Shown here: in pieces, positions 10,701 to 20,516 of the stretch
Layout of the letters: each line of letters opens with the position of its first letter
Numbering within the stretch: position 1 is the first letter of the stretch
Assembly (NCBI RefSeq): GCF_007745175.1
Contig: NZ_CP036271.1
Location: 1,694,154 to 1,758,153, forward strand
Direction of reading: 5' to 3'
Source: Caulifigura coniformis
GTDB taxonomy: Bacteria > Planctomycetota > Planctomycetia > Planctomycetales > Planctomycetaceae
DNA: 64,000 bases
The notes under the pieces: model-generated
Seen by the model: only the letters and a program-made list of their open reading frames with translations
What the model was told of the DNA's origin: nothing
Databases searched by the model: none
Position numbers and translations under genes: made by a program

Positions 10701-11645
10701 CTCGTCGACGGCACGCAGAAGATGGTCGAGCATCCGCTGACCGGCGAGTTGCAGCCGTGGAAGATCACCCGCGCCTATGGCTGCAACAGCATTATCGCGA
10801 GCGAGAACCTGCTGACATTCCGCTCCGGAGCGGCGGGCTTCTACGACCTCCTCACCGAAGGGGGGACAGGGAATTTCGGCGGATTCAAATCGGGATGCAC
10901 TTCCAACCTCGTCGTGGCGGATGGAGTGCTGAATGCTCCCGACTACACCCGCACCTGCAGCTGCGCTTACCAGAACCAGACCTCACTGGCCCTCGTCCAC
11001 ATGCCCGAAATGGATGCGTGGACGATCAGCAACACGGCCCAGTTCCCCACCCATCAACGGGCGAAACACCTCGGCCTGAACTTCGGCGCGCCGGGTGATC
11101 GCCGCGACCAGCATGGCCTGATGTGGCTGGCGTTTCCGCATGTCGTAGAAGAAGCGGCCGACTTCGGTATCGCCTTCGAAGGGGATGTCCAGTTCTTCCA
11201 GGACCACGCAACGACGAAACGCGATGCGATCCTGCCGTGGGTTGCCGCCTCCGGCGTGGAAGGGGTGACGAAGGTGTCGTTCCATCTCACGCCGATCCCA
11301 AAGTTCGGCAAAGAGGAGGAAAAGGACAAGAAGGCGAAGGACGACTGCGGTGGCGACGCGGATGGCGAGCCGGAACCGAAGACGGAAGGGGCGGCTCTCG
11401 AGCCGTATCGCGTTCGTCTCCACCTCGGCCTCCCCCGGCTGTCATTCGCTCAGGAGCGGGTTTTCGCCGTCCGCATCAACGGAAATCCTGTCGCCGAGTC
11501 GATCTCACTTGGCGGCAGCAGCCCTTCTTCGACGACGTTCACCGTCGATCGAGTCCTGCTCGGCGATACCGTTGAGATCGAATTCGAGGCGAAGCAAGGT
11601 CAGCCTGTGCTGTCCGGTATCGAACTGCACCGCCTCGAGAACTGA
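7788..11645 (+). CDS. Secreted PQQ-like beta-propeller protein with embedded methyltransferase-like segment
   Basis: A 1285-residue exported protein; signal peptide MLTSLTRAALALAAVLLTAS, cut near GSA-ED. Residues ~20-430 are quinoprotein/BamB-type propeller blades (EDWPQWRND opening; repeated YDVKTGRELWTF, YCLDAADGSLVWKF). Residues ~440-600 leave the propeller pattern and resemble a class I methyltransferase Rossmann fold (AERIRKLLAAG, FVELTILDEDQA, HMVVVDAS, GGTMLLLAPEG). Blades resume (ARDVYTGRVLWRREF) to ~1190, then an acidic Lys/Asp/Glu linker and a beta-rich end. Enzymatic activity is not shown; the insert lacks an obvious GxGxG SAM loop. The start at 7788 is chosen for the signal peptide; 168 bases of upstream open frame include the previous terminator. 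It abuts the next gene directly. Confidence 0.87.
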   Translation: MLTSLTRAALALAAVLLTASAGSAEDWPQWRNDALRSAASSEKLAADLRLEWTREFRPRKQAWDDPLNLDLMTYDKLLEPVIAGGRMFLGFNDRDKVVAYDVKTGRELWTFFTEGPVRLPPACWNDRVFAASDDGYLYCLDAADGSLVWKFRGGPNGRQILGNQRMISAWPMRGGPVVRDGKVYCAASIWPFMGTFIYSLDAATGDIVWVNDETGAQYIKQPHSAPSFAGVGPQGALVATENTLLVPGGRSVPAAFDRHTGKFQYFELNAGGKGTGGSFLAANEQSWFVHTRLRGTREFSLDKGVKTAFQPNEPVLAGDTIYSAEFEMDAATIRAYAAGDKKVIWELAADGRGELILAGDHLYAAGIPSSAGESALVAIRLPSGTEGAVIDWTTSVKGLVERLIAGNGKLMAVTLEGRIFAFGEGPASDAVTPDSATKLASEAGAAERIRKLLAAGSSEGFAVWLGDSTSPDAAALAAASPFVELTILDEDQARAEASRKTFDVAGVYGHVTVHHSSLEEYLPPPYVAHMVVVDASLASRVAASETAIPRLYETVRPYGGTMLLLAPEGDLPALRDRLTSFDLPKASIELAEFGLVVRRVGSLPGSGTWTHQHGNVANTIKSNDERVKLPLGVLWFGGVTHNDVLPRHGHGPPEQVIGGRLIIQGTNSLTARDVYTGRVLWRREFTDLGNYGVYFDDTYKETPLDPAYNQIHIPGANARGTNYVATEDAVYIVEGAVCHILDPATGKTVRDVAMPQDDPSQPTEWGFIGVYENILIGGSGFAKYRARLGLPDDPALSAKKAVFGPKGLDKAASLGLVAFDRHTGQQLWRAEAEHSFWHNGIVAGNGLIYTIDRDPKPVEEFLKRRGRSVAEDYRLVAFNALTGARAWELRGQVFGTWLGYSEKHDLLLQAGAAASDRLASEVGQGMAVYHARTGKVAWEKPDLKYAGPCVLHNDMIITNTNSYSVSAGAFHLVDGTQKMVEHPLTGELQPWKITRAYGCNSIIASENLLTFRSGAAGFYDLLTEGGTGNFGGFKSGCTSNLVVADGVLNAPDYTRTCSCAYQNQTSLALVHMPEMDAWTISNTAQFPTHQRAKHLGLNFGAPGDRRDQHGLMWLAFPHVVEEAADFGIAFEGDVQFFQDHATTKRDAILPWVAASGVEGVTKVSFHLTPIPKFGKEEEKDKKAKDDCGGDADGEPEPKTEGAALEPYRVRLHLGLPRLSFAQERVFAVRINGNPVAESISLGGSSPSSTTFTVDRVLLGDTVEIEFEAKQGQPVLSGIELHRLEN

Positions 11646-11717
11646 GTGCGGACACTGGAATTGAAGTCGCTGCACGCGATGATGGAACTGATGAACGACC
11701 AATCGACTCCCAGGTTC

Positions 11718-12989
11718 ATGAGCGCGCTGACCCCATGCCGGCCTGTCATGGCAGCCATCGCCATCGCGGTCGTGCTGTCCCCGGCCGTGGCGTTCGCATG
11801 TAACGTCCCGGTCTTCCGCTACGCCCTCGAGCACTGGCACCCCGATGCGTATCGCGGCGTGGTGTTCCATCGCGGTCCGCTCGCAGAGGCCGACCAGAAG
11901 CAACTGGCCGTCCTCAAGAGCGGCGAGCCGGGCTCCCCGGTCAACGTGTCGATCCGCACCGTCGACCTCGACGCCGACCCGTCATCCGCGGACGCGGCGC
12001 TTGCCGCCTCGCTGAAGGACGCGCCGCTTCCTCAGCTTGTCATCCAGTATCCCGCCCGTCACCAGGTCGAAGAGACCATCTGGAGCGGCCCGCTCCAGGA
12101 GGCGGGCCTGAAGGCGCTTGCTGATTCGCCCGCCCGACAGGAACTGATCAAGCGGCTCATCGCCGGGCAGACGGCCATCTGGGTGCTCATCGAATCGGGG
12201 GACTCGGGACAGGACGACGCAGCAGCCCTGACTCTCGACGAGGAACTCAAGAACCTGCAGACGACGCTCAAGCTCCCGGTGCAGACTGATGCGCCTGAGG
12301 ATGCGATTGGCGACGGCCCTGAACTGCGGGTCGACTTCTCGGTGCTGCGCGTCAGCCGGACCGACTCGAAAGAACTTGCGCTCGTCGCGATGCTGATGCA
12401 CAGCGAGGCCGACCTGTCCGATCTCTCCGAGCCCCTCGTGTTCCCGGTGTTCGGTCGGTGCCGCGCGCTGCTTCCTCTCGTGGGCCCCGGCATCTCTGCC
12501 GAGAACATTCGCGGATCGGCCCGATTCCTCGCCGGGGCCTGCTCCTGCCAGGTCAAGGAACAGAACCCGGGATTCGATCTGCTCGTCACGGCCGACTGGG
12601 GCGAGTTGATTCCCTGGGCCAAGTCGGCCGTGTCTGGCCCTGATGCGCTGGCGAACCCGAAGCCGCCCGAAGTTCTTCCGATCGCCTCGGGGGCCCCGCC
12701 GAAGGCGGCCCCGGCAGCGATGGCATCCTCCGCGGCCAGCCAAAGCACGCCGCCCCAGATTGCGGCCCCTCCCGCCGAGGCAGGCCCCGAGGAGATTGCC
12801 GAGGCTGCGCCTCTGGAATCCCCGTCAACGCCTCCTTCCGGAGATCCGGTCGCCGCGCGTGAGCTGGTCGATGCCCCGGCGGCCGTGCTCGAAGGAGCCC
12901 CCGCTTCGGTTCCGATGGGGTTGATGGCGATCGGGGCGATCGTCGCTCTCACCGTCGCCTTCGCCGGATTTCTCGTCGGTCGCCGCTGA
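11718..12989 (+). CDS. Signal-peptide-bearing, C-terminally anchored protein of unknown function
   Basis: About 423 residues. It has a signal peptide (MSALTPCRPVMAAIAIAVVL, cleavage near AFA-C), a mature N-terminus CNVPVFRYALEHWHPDAYRG, a thioredoxin-like or mixed alpha/beta body, a long Ala/Pro-rich spacer (~residues 295-395) and one C-terminal membrane helix (GLMAIGAIVALTVAFAGFLV) followed by GRR. From memory, similar CNVPVFRYAL-type proteins occur in planctomycetes, but no function is known to me. Starts at 11646 (GTG touching the previous stop), 11679, 11682 and 11691 are also in frame; 11718 gives the most natural signal peptide. It sits between the propeller gene and a CFA synthase with no spacing, so co-transcription is likely. 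Confidence 0.75.
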   Translation: MSALTPCRPVMAAIAIAVVLSPAVAFACNVPVFRYALEHWHPDAYRGVVFHRGPLAEADQKQLAVLKSGEPGSPVNVSIRTVDLDADPSSADAALAASLKDAPLPQLVIQYPARHQVEETIWSGPLQEAGLKALADSPARQELIKRLIAGQTAIWVLIESGDSGQDDAAALTLDEELKNLQTTLKLPVQTDAPEDAIGDGPELRVDFSVLRVSRTDSKELALVAMLMHSEADLSDLSEPLVFPVFGRCRALLPLVGPGISAENIRGSARFLAGACSCQVKEQNPGFDLLVTADWGELIPWAKSAVSGPDALANPKPPEVLPIASGAPPKAAPAAMASSAASQSTPPQIAAPPAEAGPEEIAEAAPLESPSTPPSGDPVAARELVDAPAAVLEGAPASVPMGLMAIGAIVALTVAFAGFLVGRR

Positions 12990-14441
12990 ATGTCGGCGGT
13001 CGTTGCGGCCGCGGAACCGACATTGACCCCGTCCCCCAAACCGACCTATCAGTCCCACCTTTCAGACTCGGGACCTCGGCGGAGACGCGGCATGGCGGCC
13101 TCATTTTTCAGCGACCAGGCAAAGCGCGACGGCTTCCACTCGCTGCTGACGCACATTGCCGAACACCTGGACGCCCCGGTCTCGATCAAGCTCTGGGACG
13201 GGACAGTTGTTCCACTCGGTCCGAACGCCGATCCGAATCTCCGCATCGCGATCAAGAGTCCGGGAGTCGTGACGTCGCTCGTCCGCCGCCCGACCGCCGA
13301 CAACCTGCTTCGGCACTACGCGCTCGGCCACCTCGATATCGAAGGGGCCGATCTCCTCACCTTCATCCGCACCGCCCGCCAGCGGCGATACGGCAAGCGT
13401 CTGCGGGCGCTCCGGAAATCGCTCGTGGCGAAGAAGCTCCTGCCGTTCCTCTTTGGCAAGGCCGAGTCGACCGACGTCACCCACCGCTACGCGGGTGACG
13501 AGATCGGCCGCCACCGGGTGAAAGGCGAGAACAAGGATTTCATCCAGTTCCACTACGACGTCTCCAACGAGTTCTATCAGCTGTTCCTCGACCCGGAGAT
13601 GGTCTACTCCTGCGCCTATTTCACGGACTGGAACAACTCCCTCGAGCAGGCCCAGCAGGACAAGCTCGACATGATCTGCAAGAAGCTCCGCCTTCAACCG
13701 GGCGAACGCTTCCTCGACATCGGCTGCGGCTGGGGCGCCCTCATCTGCCACGCGGCCCGCCACTATGGCGTCACCGCCCACGGCATCACCCTCTCCGAAC
13801 GCCAGCTGGCCCACACGCAGAAGAAGATCGTCGCCCTCGGACTGACCGGCCAGGTGACGGCCGAACTCCGCGACTACAACGATCTCACCGGCCAGTACGA
13901 CAAGATTTCCAGCATCGGCATGGTCGAGCACGTCGGCATCGACAACATGCGGGGATACATGCAGACGGTCTCGAAGCTTCTGCCGGACCGCGGCATGTTC
14001 CTGAACCACGGCATCACCCGCCGGGCCAAGGCGACGAACAAGCAGTTCCGCAAGGTGACCCCCGAGCGCCGCCTGTTGGCGAAATATATCTTCCCCGGCG
14101 GCGAACTCGACCACATCGGGCACATGCTGGAGTCGATGGAGAACTCAGGCTTCGAAGTGCACGACGTCGAGGCGTGGCGCGACCACTACGCCAAGACCTG
14201 CGAACACTGGACCCACCGCCTCGAAGCCAGAAAGGACGAGGCCGTCCGGCAGATCGGCGAAGAACGCTACCGCATGTGGCTGTTCTACCTGGCCGGGGTG
14301 AGCCTCGCCCTGGGCGACGGAGGGGCATGCATCTTCCAGACGGTCGCGACCCGGCACATCAAGAAGGGGGTCTCGGGCCTGCCGTCGACACGTGAGCATC
14401 TTTATCGCGAATCACCCCGGCGCGACACGAAGGCGGCGTGA
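12990..14441 (+). CDS. cfa: Cyclopropane-fatty-acyl-phospholipid synthase family methyltransferase
   Basis: 483 residues from the ATG that directly follows the upstream stop, or 449 from an ATG at 13092; the first ~34 residues are Pro/Ser/Arg-rich and may not be translated. The enzyme transfers a methylene group from S-adenosylmethionine to unsaturated phospholipid acyl chains. Seen: an N-terminal lipid-binding-type domain, FHYDVSNEFYQLFLDPEMVY, the catalytic-site YSCAYF, SAM motif FLDIGCGWGAL, GMVEHVG (catalytic Glu), FLNHGIT (His) and a C-terminal helix region. E. coli Cfa has 382 residues, so this is a slightly long member. It is the last gene of a three-gene plus-strand unit ending convergently with the next oxidoreductase. 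Confidence 0.92.
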   Translation: MSAVVAAAEPTLTPSPKPTYQSHLSDSGPRRRRGMAASFFSDQAKRDGFHSLLTHIAEHLDAPVSIKLWDGTVVPLGPNADPNLRIAIKSPGVVTSLVRRPTADNLLRHYALGHLDIEGADLLTFIRTARQRRYGKRLRALRKSLVAKKLLPFLFGKAESTDVTHRYAGDEIGRHRVKGENKDFIQFHYDVSNEFYQLFLDPEMVYSCAYFTDWNNSLEQAQQDKLDMICKKLRLQPGERFLDIGCGWGALICHAARHYGVTAHGITLSERQLAHTQKKIVALGLTGQVTAELRDYNDLTGQYDKISSIGMVEHVGIDNMRGYMQTVSKLLPDRGMFLNHGITRRAKATNKQFRKVTPERRLLAKYIFPGGELDHIGHMLESMENSGFEVHDVEAWRDHYAKTCEHWTHRLEARKDEAVRQIGEERYRMWLFYLAGVSLALGDGGACIFQTVATRHIKKGVSGLPSTREHLYRESPRRDTKAA

Positions 14442-14485
14442 GCGCGGAGGCCGGCTCAGTCCACACGACGTCATCGCTGGCGAGG

Positions 14486-16576
14486 TCACTCTTTGGCTTC
14501 GAGCAGCTGAATCGCGTCGACGATGACGAACCCGTCGGTCCGGCGGTTGGAAATCGTCACCGTTGCTTCGTCAGCCGCGTTGAGGGCGACCGTTCCGGCG
14601 GTGCGGAACCGGCCGCCTGCGGGAAGTGGTACCGTCTCATCGAACACGAAGTCCGTGCTCGCTCCGCCACTCCGCACTGTGACCGGGATGTTTTTCGCCC
14701 GTGTCGCGTGGGGGCTGTACGCGATCTTCAGCTCATAGCGCCCTGTTTTCGGGGGCGTCACGCGGAATGTGAGCGTCGACTGGCCGTCGCCGCGCCGGTC
14801 GTCGTGCAGGTAGCCCTTCCAGACGTACGGCTGGAATGTCGTCGAGTGGCTCCAGGGGCCGTCGGCCTTTGCCTCTGTCTCGTCGATCACGATCCCGGGC
14901 AACGACTTCGGATCGAGACCCGCCGGACCTGATGACACCGGGACCGGGGGGAGTTCGGGTGCAACGAGCACCTGCTTCTGTCCAAGAAGCGCGGCCCGCA
15001 GTGTTTCATACGGCAGCTTCTGAACGGCGACTTTCTCCTTCGCTGCCAACGCCGCGGCGATTCCCGCGCTGTGGCCGATCGTCATCCAGGTCGGCTCCAC
15101 CCGGATCGAGGAATAGGCGACGTGCGACGCGGAGATCGCCACCGGCACGAGGAGGTTCGTGCACTCGTCGGCCTTCGGCGTAATCGCGCGGTAGGGAACC
15201 TGCATCGGAGGGCCGTGCTTCCGGCCGCCGGGCTTCACGGGGAAGATCGTCCCCTCGCTCAGGACGCCGCCATCCTTTCGCGCGACTCGCTGGCAGTCGT
15301 GCGAGTCGATAGGGAATGAAGAGATCGCGATCGCATCGGGCTTCTCCAGGTTCGTCAGCACATCATGCTCGGTGAGGAAGTAGGCCCCCCGCATCCGCCG
15401 CCCTTCGCGGACGTACAGCTGCGGCGACCAGTGGCCCGTCTCGGGGAATTCGTCGCGGCAGAGGCCGAGTTCGGCGAGAACCTTCTGCAGGTGTTCGGGA
15501 ACGGCGGGGTCGGTCGTCAGGAACTGGTAGAGCTCGAGGATGTACTGCTTGTGCTCCTCCCACTTCTTTTCGCGGCCGGCGGCATCGTCCTCGGACCAGC
15601 CGTTGCAGCCGCCAATCAGGCCCATTGAAAACTGCTTGCCGATGCCGTTGTTGGCATCGAACTTTTTTCCCGGCAGGGGATAGAGGTCCCAGAGCACGAT
15701 CGGCCGCGGCTCCTGCCTGAAATACCGTCGCACCGCTTCAAACCGAGCGGGGTCGTACTTCGCTGGTTTGGGGAACGGGACCCTGTTGTCTGCCTCTTTC
15801 GTCAGGCAGAGGCGAAAGCTGTAGATCATCACATTTCTGTCGCCGTCTCCTTCGTTTCCGCCGTCCGCCGTCGTCACCAGCGGCAGGAGCTTCCCGCGAT
15901 CGTCGAAGCCGGAGATCGCCATCAGCGGCTTGGAGAACCGGACTCCCGCATACTTCTCGTCCAGTTCCTTGCGGCTTTCGCGGCCGATCGTCCACGACAC
16001 TCCCGCCGCCGCCATGAGGTCTCCTTCATAGGTGGCGTCGACGTACGTCCTTGCTCCGAATGTGTTCCCGTTCGTGCAGACGAGATGCGCGATCCGGCCG
16101 TCCTGTTTCTGGACCGATTTCAGCGTCTGCTTCGTCAGCACGCGGACGCCAGCTTCCTCCAGCAACTGTCGGGTCACTCGCATCGCGACGTGCGGCTCGT
16201 AGGTCCAATGCGTGTGGTCCTTCACGCTCACCTTGTAGGGGAGCGTCACTCCGCGGTCGGTGTAGTCCTTCTCGATCCGCAGGTGCCACTCTTCAAACAG
16301 TCCGCCGAGGGCGGCCCGCACCGTCTGGTTCGAATCGCTGAAGCTGAGCCCGCCGGTGTTCACGCCGCCGACATGCGCCGTCGGCTCCAGCAGCAGGACC
16401 CTCGCTCCTTCCCGGGCCGCACCGATCGCGGCGCAGAAGCCGGCGGGCGTGGAGCCGTAAACGATGACGTCGACCGACGGAGGCACGTCGATCTTGGCCT
16501 CCGCAGCAGGGATGAGGAGAGCCAGGAGGGCCAGACCAGGGACCACCACAGCGAAAAGCGACCAGGTGCGAATCAT
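14486..16576 (-). CDS. Secreted FAD-dependent oxidoreductase with C-terminal golvesin/CBM-like domain
   Basis: A 696-residue exported flavoprotein. The signal/anchor segment [20 protein letters not shown] is followed by the FAD-binding beta-alpha-beta motif [20 protein letters not shown] and the FAD_oxidored-type segment [36 protein letters not shown] is a hallmark of this family. The last ~110 residues form a beta-sandwich resembling golvesin/xanthan-lyase CBD domains ([19 protein letters not shown], ending [14 protein letters not shown]). The substrate is unknown, possibly a glycan or amino-sugar. Its ATG overlaps the stop of the small membrane protein gene as ATGA, which fixes the start and implies translational coupling. 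A paralogue of similar size lies at 33529-35625. Confidence 0.9.
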   Translation of the reverse strand: MIRTWSLFAVVVPGLALLALLIPAAEAKIDVPPSVDVIVYGSTPAGFCAAIGAAREGARVLLLEPTAHVGGVNTGGLSFSDSNQTVRAALGGLFEEWHLRIEKDYTDRGVTLPYKVSVKDHTHWTYEPHVAMRVTRQLLEEAGVRVLTKQTLKSVQKQDGRIAHLVCTNGNTFGARTYVDATYEGDLMAAAGVSWTIGRESRKELDEKYAGVRFSKPLMAISGFDDRGKLLPLVTTADGGNEGDGDRNVMIYSFRLCLTKEADNRVPFPKPAKYDPARFEAVRRYFRQEPRPIVLWDLYPLPGKKFDANNGIGKQFSMGLIGGCNGWSEDDAAGREKKWEEHKQYILELYQFLTTDPAVPEHLQKVLAELGLCRDEFPETGHWSPQLYVREGRRMRGAYFLTEHDVLTNLEKPDAIAISSFPIDSHDCQRVARKDGGVLSEGTIFPVKPGGRKHGPPMQVPYRAITPKADECTNLLVPVAISASHVAYSSIRVEPTWMTIGHSAGIAAALAAKEKVAVQKLPYETLRAALLGQKQVLVAPELPPVPVSSGPAGLDPKSLPGIVIDETEAKADGPWSHSTTFQPYVWKGYLHDDRRGDGQSTLTFRVTPPKTGRYELKIAYSPHATRAKNIPVTVRSGGASTDFVFDETVPLPAGGRFRTAGTVALNAADEATVTISNRRTDGFVIVDAIQLLEAKE

Positions 16577-16857
16577 TCCGAGCGAACCTTTCCCTTGTGC
16601 TTCGAAGTCTTCTGTGACACGGGCTTCCTGCGCATGACGTCGAACAACATCATCCCGGCCCCCACGGCGACGAACAGACCTGTCGCCACTCCCCGCCCCA
16701 ACGCCTGCCCGCGAGCGGCGGCCCGGTTGGATGGAACAGCCTGCAGCCCGATGACCATGTTCGCCACCATGCCGGCGAAGATCAGGATTGCGCCCCACTG
16801 CCACAGCGGCATCGACTTCAGCCGCACGGCGTCCGACTCGCGATTCTTTCTGGTCAT
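16573..16857 (-). CDS. Small two-helix membrane protein coupled to the FAD oxidoreductase
   Basis: 94 residues beginning [20 protein letters not shown], with two predicted membrane helices ([20 protein letters not shown] and [19 protein letters not shown]) and a basic C-terminus ([19 protein letters not shown]). The stop overlaps the next start (ATGA at 16573-16576), strong evidence that it is translated and belongs with the oxidoreductase. No family is recognised. It could be a membrane partner for the exported flavoprotein, but nothing in the sequence proves that. Confidence 0.72.
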   Translation of the reverse strand: MTRKNRESDAVRLKSMPLWQWGAILIFAGMVANMVIGLQAVPSNRAAARGQALGRGVATGLFVAVGAGMMLFDVMRRKPVSQKTSKHKGKVRSE

Positions 16858-16976
16858 CTCACCATCCCCGTGGAGCGCATGGGAATCCAGTGACTCTCCC
16901 CGCCGTTGTACCGCCGCGGGCCGGGCGCGTCACCACACCGCCGTCCCGCGGGTTTCCGGCGCCCAATCGCCAATCG

Positions 16977-17005
16977 CTGACTCCCCTGCCGCACTTCATT
17001 ACACT
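16977..17005 (+). promoter_or_regulatory. Candidate sigma-70-type promoter for alaS
   Basis: CTGACT at 16977-16982, a 17-bp spacer and TACACT at 17000-17005, each four of six to the consensus. It would give an alaS leader of about 120 nt. Found by eye only. Confidence 0.35.
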
Positions 17006-17134
17006 CCGGGCTTCCTGAAGAACCACAAGCACCAGCCGCGGCTCACCGCCCGGTTTCTTACTCGCCCATCAGCAATCAACCCCGGATGCCGCCTGGCAGT
17101 TCCCCGCGGACGCCGGGCGTTTCCGAACGACCCC

Positions 17135-19747
17135 ATGAAAACTGACGACCTTCGCGACGCCTACCTGTCCTTCTTCGAGTCCAAGGGCTGCGTCCGCCGG
17201 CCCAGCGACGTGCTCGTCCCCAAGGACGATCCGACGGTGCTGTTCACGCCGGCCGGAATGAACCAGTTCAAGAACCAGTTCCTCGGCATCGGCCCGCTGG
17301 AGTTCACGAAGGCGACGACCTGCCAGAAGTGCATCCGCACCGGCGACATCGACAACGTCGGCGTCACGGCCTACCACCACACGTTCTTCGAGATGCTGGG
17401 CAACTTCTCGTTTGGCGATTACTTCAAGCGGGAGGCGATCAACTGGGCCTGGGAATTCCTGACCCAGAAGAAGTGGCTGGGCCTCGATGCCGATCGCCTG
17501 AACGTCACCGTGTATCTCGACGACGATGAAGCGGCCGGGATCTGGGCGAAAGACATCGGCCTCTCGCCCGAGCGTATTTCACGTCAGGACGAATACGAGA
17601 ACTTCTGGCCCGCCGGGTCGCCCTCGAACGGTCCCGATGGCGTCTGCGGTCCGTGCTCCGAGATCTATTACACCCCGCCGGGGCAGACGAAGTCGGTCGA
17701 GATCTGGAACCTGGTGTTCACGCAGTTCAACCGCGTCGGGAATCCGCCGAAGAACCTCCAGCCGCTGCCGAAGAAGAACATCGATACGGGGATGGGACTC
17801 GAGCGGTGCGCCTCGACGCTGCAGGGGGTGCTGTCGAACTTCGAGATCGACAGCATCAAGCCGCTGTGCATCGCGGCCGGCGAAGCGATCGGGAAGAAGT
17901 ACAGCTACGACGCGGCCGAGGGCCGGGCACTGCGCCGCATCGCCGACCACATCCGCTGCGTCACGATGTGTGCCCACGAAGGGGTCGTTCCGGACAACGC
18001 CAAGCAGGGCTATATCGTCCGCCAGCTCCTGCGCCGCGCGATGCTGGAAGGCTTCCTGCTCGGCAAGGACGCCCCGTTCCTGTATTCGCTCGTGCCGGTC
18101 GTCGCGGATCTCATGAAGCGTCCGTACCCGGACGTGCAGCAGTCGGTCACGGCGGTCGCCAACATCGTGAAAGAGGAAGAAGAGCAGTTCCTCGGCACGA
18201 TCGAACGCGGCCTGTCGAAGTGGAACAAGGTGGTCGAACGGGCGAAGGCTTCCGGTGGCGTGGTTTCCGGCGAGGAAGCCTTTGCCCTGCATTCGCAGGA
18301 CGGCTTCCTGATGGACCTTACCGTCCAGATGGCCGCCCGTAACGGGCTGACCGTCGATCGTGAAAAGTTCGATACGCTCGTTAAGGAACACGAAGGGAAG
18401 TCGGGCTCGGGAGCGTTCCTCGACAGCGTCATGGCGGAGGGCCCGCTGGACCGCGTCCGCAAGAATCACGGCGCGACGAAGTTCCTCGGCTACGACAAGA
18501 GCGAGTCGGAAGCGAAGGTCGTCGGCCTGATCGTCAACAAGGAGTTCCTCGAGCACACGAATTACCACGGCACAATCGGCCTGCTGCTCGACCAGACCCC
18601 CTTCTACGGCGAAGCCGGCGGACAGGTGGGCGACTCGGGAACGATCGCCGGTGAACACTTCGAGTTCCACGTCGAAGAAACGCAGCGCAACGCCGATCTC
18701 ATCATCCACATCGGGAAGCTCGTCCGCGGGAAGATTCAGCTGGGCGAGCCGGTGACTGCGAAGATCGACGCCGGCCGCCGGGCCGGAATCCGCCGCGCTC
18801 ACTCCGCGACCCACCTTCTGCACCACGCCCTGCACAAGGTCATCGGGTCGAACGCCCTGCAGCGCGGCTCGAAGGTCGAGAACGACGTCCTCCGATTCGA
18901 CTTCGCGCACTCCAAGCCGGTGACCGAAGAGGAGAAGCGGCAGATCGAAGACGAAATCAACGCCCGCATCGCGGAAGGGGCCTCGGTGGCCACAGAGGTC
19001 ACGGACCAGGAAACGGCCAAGAAGCGCGGCGCGATGATGCTCTTCGGTGAGAAGTATCCCGACCGCGTCCGGATGGTCACGATGGGCGACTTCAGCGTCG
19101 AGCTGTGCGGCGGAACACACCTGTCCAACACGGGCCAGGTCGGACTGCTGCGGCTCGTCTCGGAAGAGCCAGTCGCCAAGGGGGTGCGTCGCATCTCGTG
19201 CCTCACCGGCCAGAAGGCGCTCGCCCACATCCGCGAGGCGGAAACGCTGCTTCGCGAGTCGGCGATCCTGCTGCGCGCTCCGACGCCGCAGGAGCTTCCC
19301 CGCAAGATCGCTGCACTGCAGGAAGAGCTGCAGGCCGCCCGCCGGGAACTCGCGAAGCACACGATGGCCTCAATCGCGGACCTTGCCTCGTCGATTCTGG
19401 CCGAGGCCGCGGTCATCGGCGGTGTGAAGATCGTGGCAAAGGAGGTCCAGGGGGTCCCGCGTGACGCCCTGAAGGAACTGATCGATCACCTCCGCTCCGG
19501 CAAGGAACCGGTCGCCGTTCTGCTCGGTCTCGTCGAAGAGGGCAAGGTCGCCCTGATCGCGGCCGTGTCGAAGGAACTGGCGGGCAAGAAGCTGCACGCC
19601 GGCGACGCCGTCAAAGCAGCGGCGAAGGCGGCGGGGGGCGGAGGAGGCGGCCGCCCCGATCTCGCCGAGGCCGGCGGGAAGGATCCCTCGAAGCTCAGCG
19701 AGGCACTCGAAGCCGGCAAGGCAGTGTTCGTGGGAAAGCTGGGGTAA
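17135..19747 (+). CDS. alaS: Alanyl-tRNA synthetase
   Basis: 870 residues, standard length. It attaches alanine to tRNA-Ala in the cytoplasm. The N-terminus [19 protein letters not shown] and the class II catalytic core ([35 protein letters not shown]) are intact. The editing domain has both metal motifs ([11 protein letters not shown] and [10 protein letters not shown]), and the C-terminal DHHA1-type domain ends in a Gly-rich [16 protein letters not shown] segment. An in-frame open stretch begins 1 kb earlier, but only this Met matches the family start. A candidate promoter lies ~130 bp upstream and a hairpin just after the stop. Confidence 0.98.
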   Translation: MKTDDLRDAYLSFFESKGCVRRPSDVLVPKDDPTVLFTPAGMNQFKNQFLGIGPLEFTKATTCQKCIRTGDIDNVGVTAYHHTFFEMLGNFSFGDYFKREAINWAWEFLTQKKWLGLDADRLNVTVYLDDDEAAGIWAKDIGLSPERISRQDEYENFWPAGSPSNGPDGVCGPCSEIYYTPPGQTKSVEIWNLVFTQFNRVGNPPKNLQPLPKKNIDTGMGLERCASTLQGVLSNFEIDSIKPLCIAAGEAIGKKYSYDAAEGRALRRIADHIRCVTMCAHEGVVPDNAKQGYIVRQLLRRAMLEGFLLGKDAPFLYSLVPVVADLMKRPYPDVQQSVTAVANIVKEEEEQFLGTIERGLSKWNKVVERAKASGGVVSGEEAFALHSQDGFLMDLTVQMAARNGLTVDREKFDTLVKEHEGKSGSGAFLDSVMAEGPLDRVRKNHGATKFLGYDKSESEAKVVGLIVNKEFLEHTNYHGTIGLLLDQTPFYGEAGGQVGDSGTIAGEHFEFHVEETQRNADLIIHIGKLVRGKIQLGEPVTAKIDAGRRAGIRRAHSATHLLHHALHKVIGSNALQRGSKVENDVLRFDFAHSKPVTEEEKRQIEDEINARIAEGASVATEVTDQETAKKRGAMMLFGEKYPDRVRMVTMGDFSVELCGGTHLSNTGQVGLLRLVSEEPVAKGVRRISCLTGQKALAHIREAETLLRESAILLRAPTPQELPRKIAALQEELQAARRELAKHTMASIADLASSILAEAAVIGGVKIVAKEVQGVPRDALKELIDHLRSGKEPVAVLLGLVEEGKVALIAAVSKELAGKKLHAGDAVKAAAKAAGGGGGGRPDLAEAGGKDPSKLSEALEAGKAVFVGKLG

Positions 19748-19756
19748 GCAAACCGG

Positions 19757-19779
19757 GCGGCGGAGTTCACCTCCGCCGC
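19757..19779 (+). terminator. Hairpin after alaS, probable weak terminator
   Basis: GCGGCGGAG, loop TTCAC, then CTCCGCCGC: nine perfect pairs starting 10 bp after the alaS stop. No clear T-tract follows, so Rho-independent action is uncertain. Confidence 0.5.
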
Positions 19780-19974
19780 TCTGCCGCACTATCGAACGAC
19801 TTGGGCGATATTGAGCGATCCACCAGCGCAATCTGGTCTCGATGCAAACACCCGGTTGGGCAGATTCTACAACGCACGCTCTGAAGGCCGTTTGAGGTCG
19901 ACTCCTCTCTGGAGCAGCGCCGACCTCTCTGGTACCCACAGTCCGACGCGGGTCGGATCCAACGGAGTGCCTGA

Positions 19975-20235
19975 ATGAGAAAGTACGTCGCAAGGATGCT
20001 CGTGATGGCCGCCATCGCCGGGGTGCTCTCCCCGGCCAGCGGCTTCGCCCAGGGAAAGAGTCTCTCCCCTCCAGGGGCCAGTCGTGCCCTGGCCCATCGT
20101 GTCGCAAAGGGACCGTCGAAGCCGTCTCCCTCGAATCGCGGGGGGCGTGGTTTCGACCAGCGAATGCTCCACGCGATGCGGAACTTTGATCGACACGTCT
20201 CGTGCGACCCGCCGTTGCGGCCGCGCAGTCCGTAA
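19975..20235 (+). CDS. Small secreted protein of unknown function
   Basis: 86 residues. The first ~26 form a good signal peptide (MRKYVARMLVMAAIAGVLSP, cut near GFA-QG). The mature ~60 residues are basic, rich in Ser/Pro/Arg/His, with a single Cys (RHVSCDPPLRP). GGAG lies 7-10 bases before the ATG, and a good terminator begins 23 bp after the stop, which together support a real single-gene transcript. No family recognised. Confidence 0.6.
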   Translation: MRKYVARMLVMAAIAGVLSPASGFAQGKSLSPPGASRALAHRVAKGPSKPSPSNRGGRGFDQRMLHAMRNFDRHVSCDPPLRPRSP

Positions 20236-20257
20236 CCGGATTTCGGTCCAATCCCCG

Positions 20258-20295
20258 AACGCCCGCCGTCCACACCGGCGGGCGTTCTTCGTTTT
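20258..20295 (+). terminator. Rho-independent terminator after small secreted protein
   Basis: AACGCCCGCCG, seven-base loop, CGGCGGGCGTT (11 perfect pairs, 20258-20286), followed by the T-rich tail CTTCGTTTTC. Placement fits the gene at 19975-20235. Confidence 0.8.
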
Positions 20296-20516
20296 CCCCT
20301 CCCTTCCCGCCTCGACTGCTGCTGGCGCAATCGGGAGAACCCGTTCCCGGTGTCCGGCCATCGCAGGACAGCGGAAAACGGGAAGTCTCCGACCCGTTCG
20401 GCATGGCATCCTCTGGCCCGATGCGCGACGCTTCTGAACGCGTCACGTCTGCGGTCGATGCATCGACCCGCGTCGACACTGGACATTCCGGCACAGGACA
20501 TCCGTCGGATCTTCTC

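Noticed and set aside
17579-19360. 593-codon frame on the minus strand inside alaS
   Set aside because: Antisense to alaS, whose protein is unambiguous; composition is not protein-like.
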